The position numbers were made by a program, and so were the translations under genes. The notes below the pieces were generated by a model, which was not told where the DNA came from, made no database searches, and worked only from the letters and a program-made list of their open reading frames with translations. Of a DNA stretch of 42,568 bases, positions 20,744 to 31,478 are shown one piece after another (position 1 is the stretch's first letter; each line of letters opens with the position of its first letter). The DNA is from Ceraceosorus guamensis (lineage: Eukaryota; Basidiomycota; Exobasidiomycetes; Ceraceosorales; Ceraceosoraceae): positions 1 through 42,568 of the forward strand of contig NW_020290116.1 in the NCBI RefSeq assembly GCF_003144195.1, written 5' to 3'.

Positions 20744-22226
20744 TTAGTCCAGACCAGCTAAATTATCGCTCGCCTTCTGGATCTTCTTCACATTGCCGCC
20801 TTTGCCATCGGTGCTCTTCGATTGTTGTGCTGGAGCAGAATCGCCTGCAGCTTGAGCAGCTGACAGTTGCGGTTTGGCCGGGCCGGATTCTTGACCCGGT
20901 AGGTTCTGCGCGAGCGAGTCAAGAGTTCAATGCGCAGTGGTCAGTAGTCTTCCTTGGCCCATCACCATCCTGCCGTCGATCGCACGCAGCGATGGTCGCC
21001 CACCTGGCAGAGTTGATGGGCTATTTCGACAGCATGCATGCAAGTACTCACAGCGACAGCTTGTTGCTTGGACCCTGCTCCCTTTCCGCCCTCGACTTTG
21101 TCTCGAATTGCTTCTCCTTCTGAACCTTCGATCGCGTGCGCGCGCTTCTTTTTGCCGACCTTCTTTGGGGCAGGAGGCAGATCCCATGCCCACAGGGGAA
21201 TGAAAGAGTCCACCTGAGATATGGACCAGGGAGCGCGTGAGCTGGCTATTCTCAGCGGAAGCTGGCAATTTCGCCTCGGAATCTTGCTTCTGAGCCATCA
21301 AGTCGCCCACAAATGACCGGCTCGGATCGCTCGCCTTTTGAGCGCAGCATCCCACTCACAAAGCCAACATCCTCGAACAAGTTGGGAAAGAGCCAGATAC
21401 CGGGACTCAGCACGACCTTGGAGATGCCCCAAAGGATGAGTCTGACAATGGCCAGTCCGAAGAAAGCTCCGATGAGTCCCAGCACTCCGATAGAAAGGTA
21501 CCATACCCCTACTCGAAGACTGGCAGGCCAAAGAGGGAACATGACACCAGCCAACATGAGTAGGATCATTCCGAAACCTGCCAGTTGCATCAAGAGCTGT
21601 GAGCCATCGTACAGCCAGACGTAGTACTGCGCAGGGATGCGTTGAGAGGGGAGTCAGCAAATGACTTCGTGCGCCTGTGAAGGGGAATTTGGCGCCAAAC
21701 CAGTCTCGGCTGCAAGAGCGACCGAGTGGGAAGGCTGACAGACAAGAAAATGCAGAACTGCTAGATTCGGCTTCAGACCTCTGCGTACTTACCAGGTCGC
21801 TTTTGAACATTTGCATCTGATTGATCTGGATCGGACGTTCCTTCCCACCTTCCGTGGCCCTGTCCACCCTCAAGAAGAAAGCGTACGGAATGACATTGTG
21901 CAAAGCTTCAGCCGCTTGATCCTCATTCTCGATCTTTGGCAACACGCTGCCTTTCTTTGCTTGGGCCTTGACGTAGGCGGGAGATAAGAGGGACTTGATG
22001 GCTCCACTACCTTTGAAATGATCTTTACGCTGTCCGTTCAGAAGACCGACTTTGGTCTTGGGCCCCGTCGAGCTGCTGCGCAAGAAGTCGACGAGGGATC
22101 GCACCCAAGGCGGAGCTGAGGATTGTTGCTCCTGCATGTGCGTATCAACCAGATCTATCAGACAGCAGACACACATCGGAACGCAACAGGGCGCGCTGGT
22201 ACGGATCGATCAGTGTGACTCACCAT
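20744..22226 (-). CDS. SEC62: SEC62, ER protein-translocation subunit
   Basis: Exons on the minus strand: 22137 (or 22131) to 21793, 21626-21360, 21213-21052, 20905-20744, all phase 0; about 311 aa. The N-terminal cytosolic domain reads APPWVRSLVDFLRS, HNVIPYAFFLRVDR, QINQMQMFKSDLYYVWLYDG. Two transmembrane segments follow (MILLMLAGVMFPLW and VLGLIGAFFGLAIVRLILW), then LFEDVGFVDSFIPLWAWDLP and a Lys-rich tail. SEC62 works with SEC63 and the SEC61 channel in post-translational import into the ER. The start is ambiguous: either ATG at 22137 (MQEQQ), or ATG at 22226-22224 placed directly before a GTGAGT donor and joined to GAG at 22131, giving MEQQ, where the initiator codon is the last coding triplet of exon 1. 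Convergent with NOB1. Confidence 0.92.
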
Positions 22227-23003
22227 GGCGGGCTGGGTGGACTAAGCCGTCGGGTGAAGCTTTTCTTGTCTTTGCCGCAGATGCCTTGGAGTGTGTTCGC
22301 CAACCCGCGTTGTTCCGTCAGTCTACGAATATCGTCGGCGCTCGAGAGTTGGCTGACTGAGCGAACGAGGCCAAAAGAGCTGTTCAAATTCCAGCAATAT
22401 TTATAGTGTCATCGAGGAATCAATGGTGATGTGAATGGACAGCGATCGAAAGGCTCGTGACTTGACTTGTTGGCCAAGAAAAGGGCGTGTCTGTGATGCT
22501 TCCTTCTGCATGACACGTCAGTCACGAGTCACAACAGTCCAGCGTCGGCGTTACGCCATTAGCGCTGCACGTGATTCAGTACTCCGACTCTTGACTTCGA
22601 TGTGAGGCCCCAGCAAGGCATTTGCCGTCGGCGCAATCGCCTGCGTACCTTGAGTACGTAAAGAATCAAGACTGACGCCATGACAAAGCTGAGCACACAC
22701 GCTTCGCCACAGTGTACGTCACCTACTGCAATTAAGACTGCAACATCAGTGCGCAGACCACTCCGGGTGGCCCCTCTCCGGGGCTGCATGTGCTCCGAAG
22801 TCTGTGCATGCTCTAGCGCACCTTCAATCGTGAACAGACTCTCGATGACGAGACTGTATTCTGCAGTCACAAGTCATCAACCTTTCCGCTTGGACAGGTG
22901 ATACTACAGACTGCTTGTCAACAGGCTGCAAAAAGCAACACGCATGACATTGCAAGCAAGAGAAGTATGTCCGTGAGCGGTGATGCACACCATCTGAGCG
23001 GCG
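22227..23003. other. Intergenic region between SEC62 and ALG13
   Basis: 777 bp upstream of SEC62 and downstream of ALG13, both minus strand, so it is the SEC62 promoter plus the ALG13 3' end. It holds a CAGTCACGAGTCACAAC word at 22519-22535 and CACGTG at 22568-22573. No coding frame is convincing. Confidence 0.5.
22568..22573. promoter_or_regulatory. CACGTG site upstream of SEC62
   Basis: CACGTG in GCTGCACGTGATTCAG, 342 bp upstream of the more distal SEC62 ATG. Same core as in several other promoters of this window. Confidence 0.3.
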
Positions 23004-24286
23004 TTAGGAAAACCCGACCAGGTCGTCGACTATCTGTGCAAAGCGTTCTGGCTCAAAGGGCGGGAAGGGCTTCGAAGGCGGCGTACTCGAATCAAGCAGC
23101 TTTCGAAGATCTTCGTGGAGTGTGCTAGAAGCCGCGTGCGCAGGTATATGGTCAGCTGTCAGAACAAAACAGACGTGAGCTAGCTTGTCACCTGCTTGAA
23201 TTGCTCACTGGACGCTGCCCGCTTTGCAGTAGTCCAGCCGCGCCAACTCGTCTGCGAGTTCACTTTGGTGATTGTCCATCAACGTCGTATTGGGAACAAC
23301 CAGCACCTTGGGCGGACCGCGCGCACTGGTGCTCCTCAATGATTCTAAGATGGTGCCAGCGCCTGAAAGAGGAAGTGAACGCAGCTGTTTGTAAGGATCT
23401 GGCTTTGCTCCTCGAGCTCCCGGCCGCACTACTCACCTGCGTGACAGATAACAATATCTGCGCGACTGATCTCCTCTGAAAGATCGTAAACGTAGTCGAT
23501 CAAGGTCAAGTGAACGCCATGTGAAGTCTCCAGCTGCAGGCAATGGGCTTGGAGTCCTCCACGCGCATCAGGCTCCGCTGTCCACGCCTGCGTACCATGC
23601 CCGATCGGGAGCGGTCCTGAAGGTCTAGCATCCATGTTCCAATCCTCGAGATCCGAGTTTGAGCTGCTCGAGCTATCCGTGTCGTCCTGCTCGTCGATTG
23701 CCGATATTTGTTGCGGGCGGTGCGACTTGCTCTGGCTAGCCTTGCGCTCCTTCAGCGCCGAAGACACTGCCTCGTCCAGCTCGACGTCGGCCCCAGCTTT
23801 GCGTGCATCGGTGCGCCTTCTCACCCTGCTTTTGACATCGCGAACGGCGCTGTCTATTGCGGCATCTTTCTCGTCAGCATCCTCTCTTGAGTCTGCATTT
23901 GCCTTGGAGTGCGTAGGTCTCTTGGAGCTGCTTGCCAGCTTCACATTCAACAAGCCTTCTTCTCCCGGGTCCAATTCTGTCCTGACAGCTCCGGTGTAGC
24001 CCCATTTGGTACCGACCTTTCTCAGACCTGCTTCCGGAACCTTCCTGGAGGAGGGATCCACAGGTTTGGCCAGGAAGGTCTGCAAGATGGACGCAAGGGG
24101 CGTGGCCCCGTGCTGCAGTAGGAGCGTCGGCTGTGTTGAGGCTGAATGCTTCCTGAGAGACTGCGAGCCTGTAGCGAGCTGTCTTAGCACATCATCCGAC
24201 AGCGCAGCAGTGAGCAATGCAGGAAATGAGGTGGAGCCCACAGTGACGAGCACACGCAGCGGTTCTCCGCTTGTCGCATTGGCCAT
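23004..24286 (-). CDS. ALG13: ALG13, catalytic subunit of the UDP-GlcNAc transferase of N-glycan assembly
   Basis: Three exons: 24286-23437, 23362-23209, 23124-23004; introns 74 nt (phase 1) and 84 nt (phase 2); 374 aa. The start [14 protein letters not shown] and the C-terminal GT28 core [35 protein letters not shown] are diagnostic; the HAGAG nucleotide-sugar loop is split by intron 1. The last exon ends [15 protein letters not shown]13 pairs with the membrane anchor ALG14 on the cytosolic ER face and adds the second GlcNAc to the dolichol-linked glycan. Most ALG13 proteins are about 200 aa. Here about 150 residues of hydrophilic, Ser/Asp/Lys-rich sequence (roughly residues 80-230, including an S-D-S-S-S-S-S run) sit between the two conserved halves. 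Divergent from MSH2. Confidence 0.92.
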
Positions 24287-24542
24287 AATGCGCTAGAGGA
24301 TGAGCGTCGATGTGCCGGGTAAGGGTGTAATCCCGTCAGTTCACTGATGGAATGCGGCCACCGTTCTGAAGGAAGCCAGGAAATCGACAATTAGGAGTCT
24401 TGGGTCTTGAGTCTCATCTCATGATGGCAGAGGGCTCGACGTTCTTGATTCCTACAGGCAAGTCGCTCGAGTTGAAAGGCAACCTTGGAACGCGCCTCTC
24501 GCGAGAGCAACGAGCAACCAACACCTCGGCCTGTTGCTGTAT

Positions 24543-24548
24543 CACGTG
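24543..24548. promoter_or_regulatory. CACGTG site between ALG13 and MSH2
   Basis: CACGTG in GTATCACGTGTGCC, 257 bp from the ALG13 ATG and 347 bp from the MSH2 ATG. Confidence 0.3.
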
Positions 24549-24600
24549 TGCCACTTTCGCCTGCGCGCATGAGCACACGCAGCACGAGTGGCGCACCGCG

Positions 24601-24606
24601 ACGCGT
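24601..24606. promoter_or_regulatory. MCB-type ACGCGT box upstream of MSH2
   Basis: ACGCGT, the MluI cell-cycle box bound by MBF (Swi6/Mbp1 type) factors, lies 289 bp upstream of the MSH2 start in the context GCGACGCGTAAAG. Replication and repair genes in fungi are often driven by MBF at G1/S. One site only, so moderate support. Confidence 0.45.
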
Positions 24607-24894
24607 AAAGAGGCGCGCTTTCTGAAATGTGCTGTACATGCCCACGCGGTAGCATCATCCAGTTGAGGTCATCGACGTCCTATATTTCACTCAACACGTC
24701 CAATCCTCAACAAAGATCAAGCTTGCCTCACCACGCAAATCGGGCGCACTTATATGCACCCTGAAAGTTGTCATCGCGTTGAATCGTATCGTGGCTGGTT
24801 GGGCCCTGCTCGCTGCCCACTTGATAGCCAACCTCATCTCGAATTCTTCGACGAGCACAGATATCCGTAGACGACCTCTGCTTCCAAGCTCGCC

Positions 24895-27800
24895 ATGTCT
24901 GGGCACATGTATGGAGGAGGCGGATATGGAGCTGGCAGCGGAGCAGGCGCTGGATCATCAGGTTCCAACGAGAAGCCAGAGCTAGGTTTAGGTCAGTCCC
25001 TCAAAGATGTGCATACAATTGGCAGTGAGCTGACAGGGCTCACCCCTTCCACACGCGCATGCAGACCAAGCCGCAGAGACGAGCTTCGTCGCATTTTTCA
25101 GGAGCATGACGCCGGCATCGGAGGGCACGGTTCGACTGTTCGATCGCGGCGTGAGTGCGACACCGGACGGAGCGCAAACCCTAGTCTCTCGAAGAGCGTG
25201 CTGACTTCCGCGTCCATGATCACCCGTTGCAGGACTTTTACTCCGCACATGGTGACGCGGCAATGCTGGTCGCTTCGACAGTGTTCAAGACGCACAGCGT
25301 CCTGAAGCAGCTCGGTAAGAGCTCCAAAGGCGGCGAGCTGTCGTCGGTGACGTTGAGCAGAGCGGCAGCTCGGGACTTTTTGAGGGATGCCCTTACAGTC
25401 AAGCAGCTCAGAGTCGAGATCTGGGCCGGTGGAGGGAAGCGCAGCAATGTGTGGACATTGGCAAAGCAGGTAAGCGTGCGCGAACATTTGCACTCAAAAG
25501 CAAAGGAGCAAGCTAAGTGCACTCTCTCGACTGTTGCGCAACAGGCATCGCCAGGCAATTTGCAAACGGTCGAAGACTTGCTGTTCACTCACGCCGACCT
25601 CGTCACGTCTCCGATCATTCTCGCGCTGAGGCTCGCGAACGTAGATGGGGTACGAACAGTAGGAGCAGCCTTTGCCGACGCTAGTTCACGCCAGCTCGGA
25701 TTGGCGCAATTCGCGGACAACGATCTTTTCTCAAATGTAGAGGTAAGTCGATTCGAACGCATTGGAGTTTTGTGCAGTGCACGAGCTCATAGTCACGGCT
25801 GTACGTCAAAAGAGCTTGGTGATTCAGCTCGGCGTCAAGGAGTGCCTCATTCCCGCAGACGAGAAGGACACCGATTATGACCTGTCAAGGTTGCGCACTG
25901 TCCTTGATCGCTGCAATTGCGTCCTGACAGGAAGGAGAAAGGGTGGGTGCCGAAGTGCTCCAGTTCCCAGTGCGACTCATTAGCTGACGCTGTCCTCTGT
26001 GGGGACAGGAGACTTCCAGCCCAAAGATGTAGAGCAGGATCTATTACGTTTGTTAGCAGACACATCAGCAGGCACAGCACAGCGTGAGTACGGTAAAGCG
26101 CATCATGTCTGGACTTCGGCTCAATGCATATTCGTGCCGCTGCCTTTGGATCAGCTGAATTCGGACTCAAGGTCTCGCTGGGAGCCTGCGCTGCGCTAAT
26201 CTCTTACTTGGATCTCATGACGGAGCAGCTCAATTTTGGGCAGTACACCATTCGCGAGCACGACCTGGGGCAGTACCTCCGCCTCGATGCGAGTGCTTTG
26301 CGTGCTCTAAGCGTCTTTCCCGAGCCGGGTGCTACAGGAGGCAACAAGAGCATGAGCATTTACGGCCTGTTGAACAAGTGCAAGACGGCCCAAGGACAAC
26401 GTATGCTGGCTCAGTGGCTCAAGCAGCCGCTCGTGAACGTCTTGGAAATCCGTGAGTGAGGGCGCGCCATCCCGTCCTATGCAGATCCATCATGCTCACT
26501 TTGCTCGGGCCTTCAGGCAAGCGGCATACGCTCGTCGACGCTTTTGTTGGACACAGCGAGGTTCGCACAGCACTGCAAGTGAGCGTCATGAAGCGTGATA
26601 GCACAGGACTCATCGTATGACTTACACGATATTCACTCACACTCTTCAGATGGATCAATTACGCATGATGCCAGACTTGCACCGCATCAGCAAGCGCTTC
26701 CAGATGGGTGTTGCTACACTCGAGGACGTGGTTCGCGTCTACCAAGCAGCGCTTCGCCTGCCCCAGATGGCTGACTTGCTGTCCGAAGCGCGCTCCATGG
26801 ACGAGTCTTCTCATGCTCTCGACGAATCTTTCATTGCGCCCTTCAAGGTAAGTCTGTCCACTCGCGGGGCCATCGCGTGAGCTAGCTGACATTCGCTGGC
26901 TATTCAAGACGCTACAAGAGCAGCTTTCAAGATTCCTGGAGATGGTCGAAGAGACATTGGATCTAGATGAGCTCGAGCATCACAACTTTGTCATCAAGGC
27001 CGGCTTCGACGATCGACTCCAGAGCATCAAAGCGAGCCTGGACACCGTGCGAGACAACTTGGACAATGAACATCGACGAGTCGGCAAGGACCTGAACATG
27101 GAACTCGACAAGAAGCTTCACATGGAAAACCACAGCACGTACGGATACTGTCTAAGGTTGACGCGTGCAGTGAGTCAAGTGTGTTTGCTTTGGCACCACC
27201 CGCATTGCTCAGTGATTCTCTTCCTGCTCACCAGGATGCCAAAGTCTTGTCGGGCAAGAAAAAGGGATACATTGAGCTCGCTACAATCAAGGTGAGAAGC
27301 TCTGGCCTTCCGCCTGTCCTCGCTTCGCTCGACGCTCATACGCTACACGTCCCCTTTTCAGAATGGTGTTCATTTCACCACACCAGTGCTGCGAGAGCTC
27401 AGCGACGACTTTCGCAGCTTATCCGAGCAGTACACCTCGCAGCAGGCAGGCCTCGTCAAGGATGTCATCGGCATCGCCGCTTCCTACTGTCCTCCGCTGG
27501 AACGTCTCAACGTGCTGCTCGCCAACTTGGACGTGTTGCTCAGCTTTGCACATGTCAGCGCGTGCGCACCGGTTCCCTACACAAGACCACAGATTGTCGA
27601 GAAAGGTTCAGAAGCGCGGCTGCGCGTCGAAGAGGCGCGCCACCCGTGCATTGAAGTGCAGGACGACATTTCGTTCATCGCAAACGACGTCGACATGTCA
27701 CCAGGAGAGTCCGAATTCTTGATCATCACTGGACCCAACATGGGAGGCAAGAGCACCTTCATACGACAAGTTGGTATCCTTGCTCTGCTGTCCCAAGTCG

Positions 27801-28695
27801 GATGTTTCGTCCCTGCTGCCGAGGGAGCGCGGATTCCTGTCTTCGACTGCATCTTGGCTCGTGTCGGTGCAGGCGACAGTCAGCTGAAAGGCGTCAGCAC
27901 CTTCATGAGCGAAATGCTAGAGACTGCCACCATCCTCAAAACCGCAACCAAAGACTCTCTCATCATCATCGATGAGCTCGGACGCGGTACTTCGACCTAC
28001 GATGGTTTCGGCTTGGCATGGGCCATTTCGGAATGGATAGCTACTGAAATCAGATGCAAAACGCTCTTTGCGTCGCACTTTGCGGAAATCACCAATCTGG
28101 CGGTACAGCAGCCACACGTCAAGAATTTGAAGGTACTGGCGCACGTCTCTGAGAAGAGCGAAGAGGGAGCAGCAAATGCTGCGGCTACTTCAGAACAAGA
28201 CATCACACTGCTGTACCGCGTAGAGCCTGGCATCGGGGATAAGAGCTACGGGTTGCACGTCGCAGCGTTGGCAGGCTTCCCAGACAGCATTTTGCGGCTG
28301 GCAAAGAGGAAGGCCGAGGAGCTTGAAGACCTTGAAGGTGCGTGTTTGGTCGGTCTTGGTACACCCGAGTAATCCATGCTGATTGTGCCTCAGCTTCATC
28401 CCCTGCTTTCGCAGACGAGGATACCGACTCTCCCCTAAAGATGCCAAAGGACGCGACAGACAGAGGGACCGCATTGGTGGAAGAGTTCCTACTCACCTGG
28501 GCCAAGCGCTCCGCGGCTCTTGAAGGAGCAGATGACGAGAACGTTGGGATGACAAACGGGTCGGATCCCTCAAGTAAGCGCAGACGTACCGTCGATCCGA
28601 AAGCTGAGCTGGCCGAACTTAGAAGGACGGTTGAAGAGTTTAGGCCAAGATGCGAAGCTGATCCATGGGTCAAGGCTGTGCTGGAAAGCTTCTAG
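24895..28695 (+). CDS. MSH2: MSH2, MutS-family DNA mismatch recognition protein
   Basis: Thirteen exons: 24895-24991, 25065-25150, 25233-25469, 25545-25742, 25813-25942, 26009-26083, 26155-26451, 26517-26578, 26650-26847, 26909-27169, 27235-27291, 27362-28337, 28394-28695; 991 aa. A Gly/Ser-rich start leads into [18 protein letters not shown] and VRLFDRG of the mismatch-binding domain. Connector and lever regions follow ([58 protein letters not shown]). The ATPase has Walker [10 protein letters not shown] (690-698), Walker [17 protein letters not shown] (D770, E771) and FASHFAEI. The C-terminal dimerisation helices are encoded partly by the last exon. MSH2 pairs with MSH6 or MSH3. Exon lengths total 2976 nt, a multiple of three, with consistent phases. 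Introns are 56-82 nt. A complete, apparently functional gene. Confidence 0.96.
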
Positions 28696-29243
28696 AAATG
28701 CACAATGCGCACAAGATCTGCGCGGTTGCAGCGATGCGTAGTCAGCGTTCGCTTCCATGCTCATTGAAATGTCACTGAATCATTCACACTTGATCGAGAA
28801 AGGCCTTGCGAGCCCCTCGAAAGAGCAATTGTGAATACAACCAGACTTGGCTGTGTGAACGCCAGTCGATCTCTCCCCTTGCGCGCACGCGACCTCGCGC
28901 GGCCGTCATGCACCTCTCGGCGGAAATGGGCAGCCGCGCGCGCTTGGACCATCATCATCCACACGCGCATACATGTGATCATCCACGATTGTACCCCACT
29001 CGATGATCGCCCTTCTGAAATCCTCGCACTCACCGCTCACCTCACTTGCTGCTTTCACCGGATCAGTTCCGCACAGATTGACCGAACACACCTCTGCCGC
29101 CGACCTGTGGGAGTCGTGACGACTCTCTGACAATCTGCTTTTGCCAACAGGGCGGCGCATCATTGCTCACAAGCTGTCATCGTTGGCGTCGCTGCTTCAC
29201 CCTTGTTGCATTCGGTGACGCTCACCCAAGAGTCTGAGCCAAG
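28696..29243. other. Intergenic region between MSH2 and AP-2 mu
   Basis: 548 bp on the same strand, holding the MSH2 3' end and the AP-2 mu promoter. A near-palindrome GAGTCGTGACGACTC lies at 29111-29125. No further gene is seen. Confidence 0.5.
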
Positions 29244-31270
29244 ATGATCTCGGCATACTTCATCTTCAACCAAAAGGGAGAAGTGCTCATCTCTCGCCTG
29301 TTCAGGTCAGATCTCAAGAGGAGCATTGCAGACATTTTCAGGATTCAGGTGGTGTCTAATCCGGATGTGAGGTCTCCTATCATTACACTCGGTAGTACTA
29401 GCTTCTTCCATGTTCGGCATGAGAACATCTATGTCGTTGCTGTCACTAAGTGAGTTGTTCGAGGCCTTGAAGCCGAGCTTGAATTCTCCACGGCGCAAAT
29501 TGCAGCATCGCCAGTCTCGACGAGATACATGTGTATGGAATCTGCCTCTCCGATGACCGAGCTGATACCTGTCCTCTTTGTATCATTCTGCTGCTCAGAT
29601 GCAACGCAAATGCAGCCCTGGTCTTCGAGTTCCTCTACAGATCCATCCAGATTGGTAGATCCTACTTTGGAAAGTTCGATGAGGAAGGCATCAAGAACAA
29701 CTTTGTGCTGTTCTACGAGCTGCTGGATGGTGAGCACAGCGTACTCCTCGCTCCTCTCGAAGCCGTTTGTGGCAAAATGCTGGTCATCGTTGGAGCATCG
29801 CTGCTCGAGCTGGGGCTGCTGCGCTCAACAACAATGAGCGTGGCGAGCGCTGCACATGCGAGCCAATGTGACGGAGGCGTGCGCCAGATCACGCCGCCAG
29901 CCTGATCGCAGCATCGAGGCCCCTGCTGACCCATTCGTAATCATTGTCTCCTCGTGCAGAGATTCTGGACTTTGGGTACCCGCAGAACAGCGAAACGGAC
30001 ACTTTGAAGATGTACATCACAACAGAAGGGGTCAAATCTGAACAGGCTGTGCGAGAGGACTCTGCAAAGATCACCATCCAAGCTACGGGTGCTACGAGCT
30101 GGAGAAGGGCAGATGTCAAGTACCGGAAGAACGAGGCTTTTGTGGATGTAGTTGAAAATGTCAATCTGTTGTTAAGCTCGAAGGGTGAGTGGTCGTCCTC
30201 CTAATGGTCCAATCAAAGGGCTGGGCTGACTGGTCATACACTTGCCGGACCGCTCTCTGGCAGGCACTGTGCTGAGGGCAGATGTGGATGGCAGAATATT
30301 GGTCCGAGCGTACCTTTCTGGTACGCCGGAATGCAAATTTGGTCTCAATGACAAGCTCGTGCTGGACAGAGCTGACAAGAGGAGAGGGGCGAGCGGTGGC
30401 GCAGCGAGCAGCAGCTTGGGAAGCGAAGCGTCAGAGGTCGAGCTGGACAGCTGTCAGTTTCATCAATGCGTCAAGCTGAACAGGTTCGACACTGATCGGA
30501 GCATCAGCTTCACCCCACCGGACGGAGAATTTGAGCTCATGCGGTAAGCCGACTTCGGTTGATGTTGAGCGAGCAAGTCGGTTCCTGACCCCCAGCGCAT
30601 CTGTCTGGCCTTTGCGGTTTTCAGATACCGATCTACCACAAACGTCAACTTGCCATTCAAAGTGCATCCTATCGTCGAGGAGGTCTCGAAGAGCAGGGTG
30701 GAGTACAACATCAATGTCAAGGCAAACTTTGACTCAAAGCTGAGCGGGACCAACATCGTCTTGAGAATACCCTGCCCGCACAATACCACCAACGTCAAAT
30801 GCGAGGCTCTACTGGGAAAGGCCAAGTACGTGCCCAGCGACGGAATGATTGTCTGGAAGTGAGTAGAAGCGCTCTTAAGCGTTGATGCAGCCGAAGCTGG
30901 CACTTGCGTGGCTGACTTGAAGTGTCCTCACTCGCCATGTAGAATCCCCAAGATGCAAGGGATGACAGAGACGTCTCTTCAAGCGGATTTGGAGAGGAGC
31001 GCCACCACAACTCAGAAGACTTGGTCAAGAGCTCCCATAGAGGTTGACTTTCAGGTCCTGATGTTCACCGCGTCTGGACTGCTGGTCAGGTTCCTCAAGG
31101 TGTTTGAGAAGGGCAACTGTGAGTTTCGACTTGGCGAGCTGCCATCACAATCGATCCTGCAAAGCTCACGCTTCTCTCCTCTGTGCGAACGGACTCGATG
31201 TATAGATCAAAGTGTCAAATGGGTTCGCTATCTTACAAAAGCGCAGGGCACATATTCTATTCGATTCTAG
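29244..31270 (+). CDS. AP-2 clathrin adaptor complex subunit mu
   Basis: Seven exons: 29244-29449, 29599-29729, 29960-30184, 30264-30543, 30625-30858, 30943-31118, 31206-31270; 438 aa. The N-terminal longin-like domain begins [20 protein letters not shown] and continues [18 protein letters not shown], then [20 protein letters not shown] and [20 protein letters not shown]. The mu-homology domain follows: [80 protein letters not shown], ending [18 protein letters not shown]. The [10 protein letters not shown] and FELMRYR signatures favour AP-2 (fungal Apm4) over AP-1 mu. It selects Yxx-phi cargo during endocytosis at the plasma membrane. Introns of 79-230 nt; all phases agree. Convergent with OMA1, 208 bp apart. 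Confidence 0.95.
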
Positions 31271-31478
31271 GCCGATCAGCTCTTGCCCCGAATCACCCTG
31301 CCTTTTTGGTGCCCTTCGCGCCTCCGTTTCATCTTTCCTTGCACGTCTTTGTCCCTCGATGCAATCCTTCATGCTTGTACAATGTTCTGGAGGGGTTCAA
31401 CAAGAAGCTTGGCGTCACAGCGTGTTGACCACTTTGACAGAAGTATGCAGTGCGGGCAGTACGCTGTGCGCGGGCGCT

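Larger units (their letters stand above)
24287..24894. promoter_or_regulatory. Divergent promoter of ALG13 and MSH2
   Basis: 608 bp between the two start codons. It carries CACGTG (24543-24548) and ACGCGT (24601-24606), described separately. No other gene seen. Confidence 0.5.
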
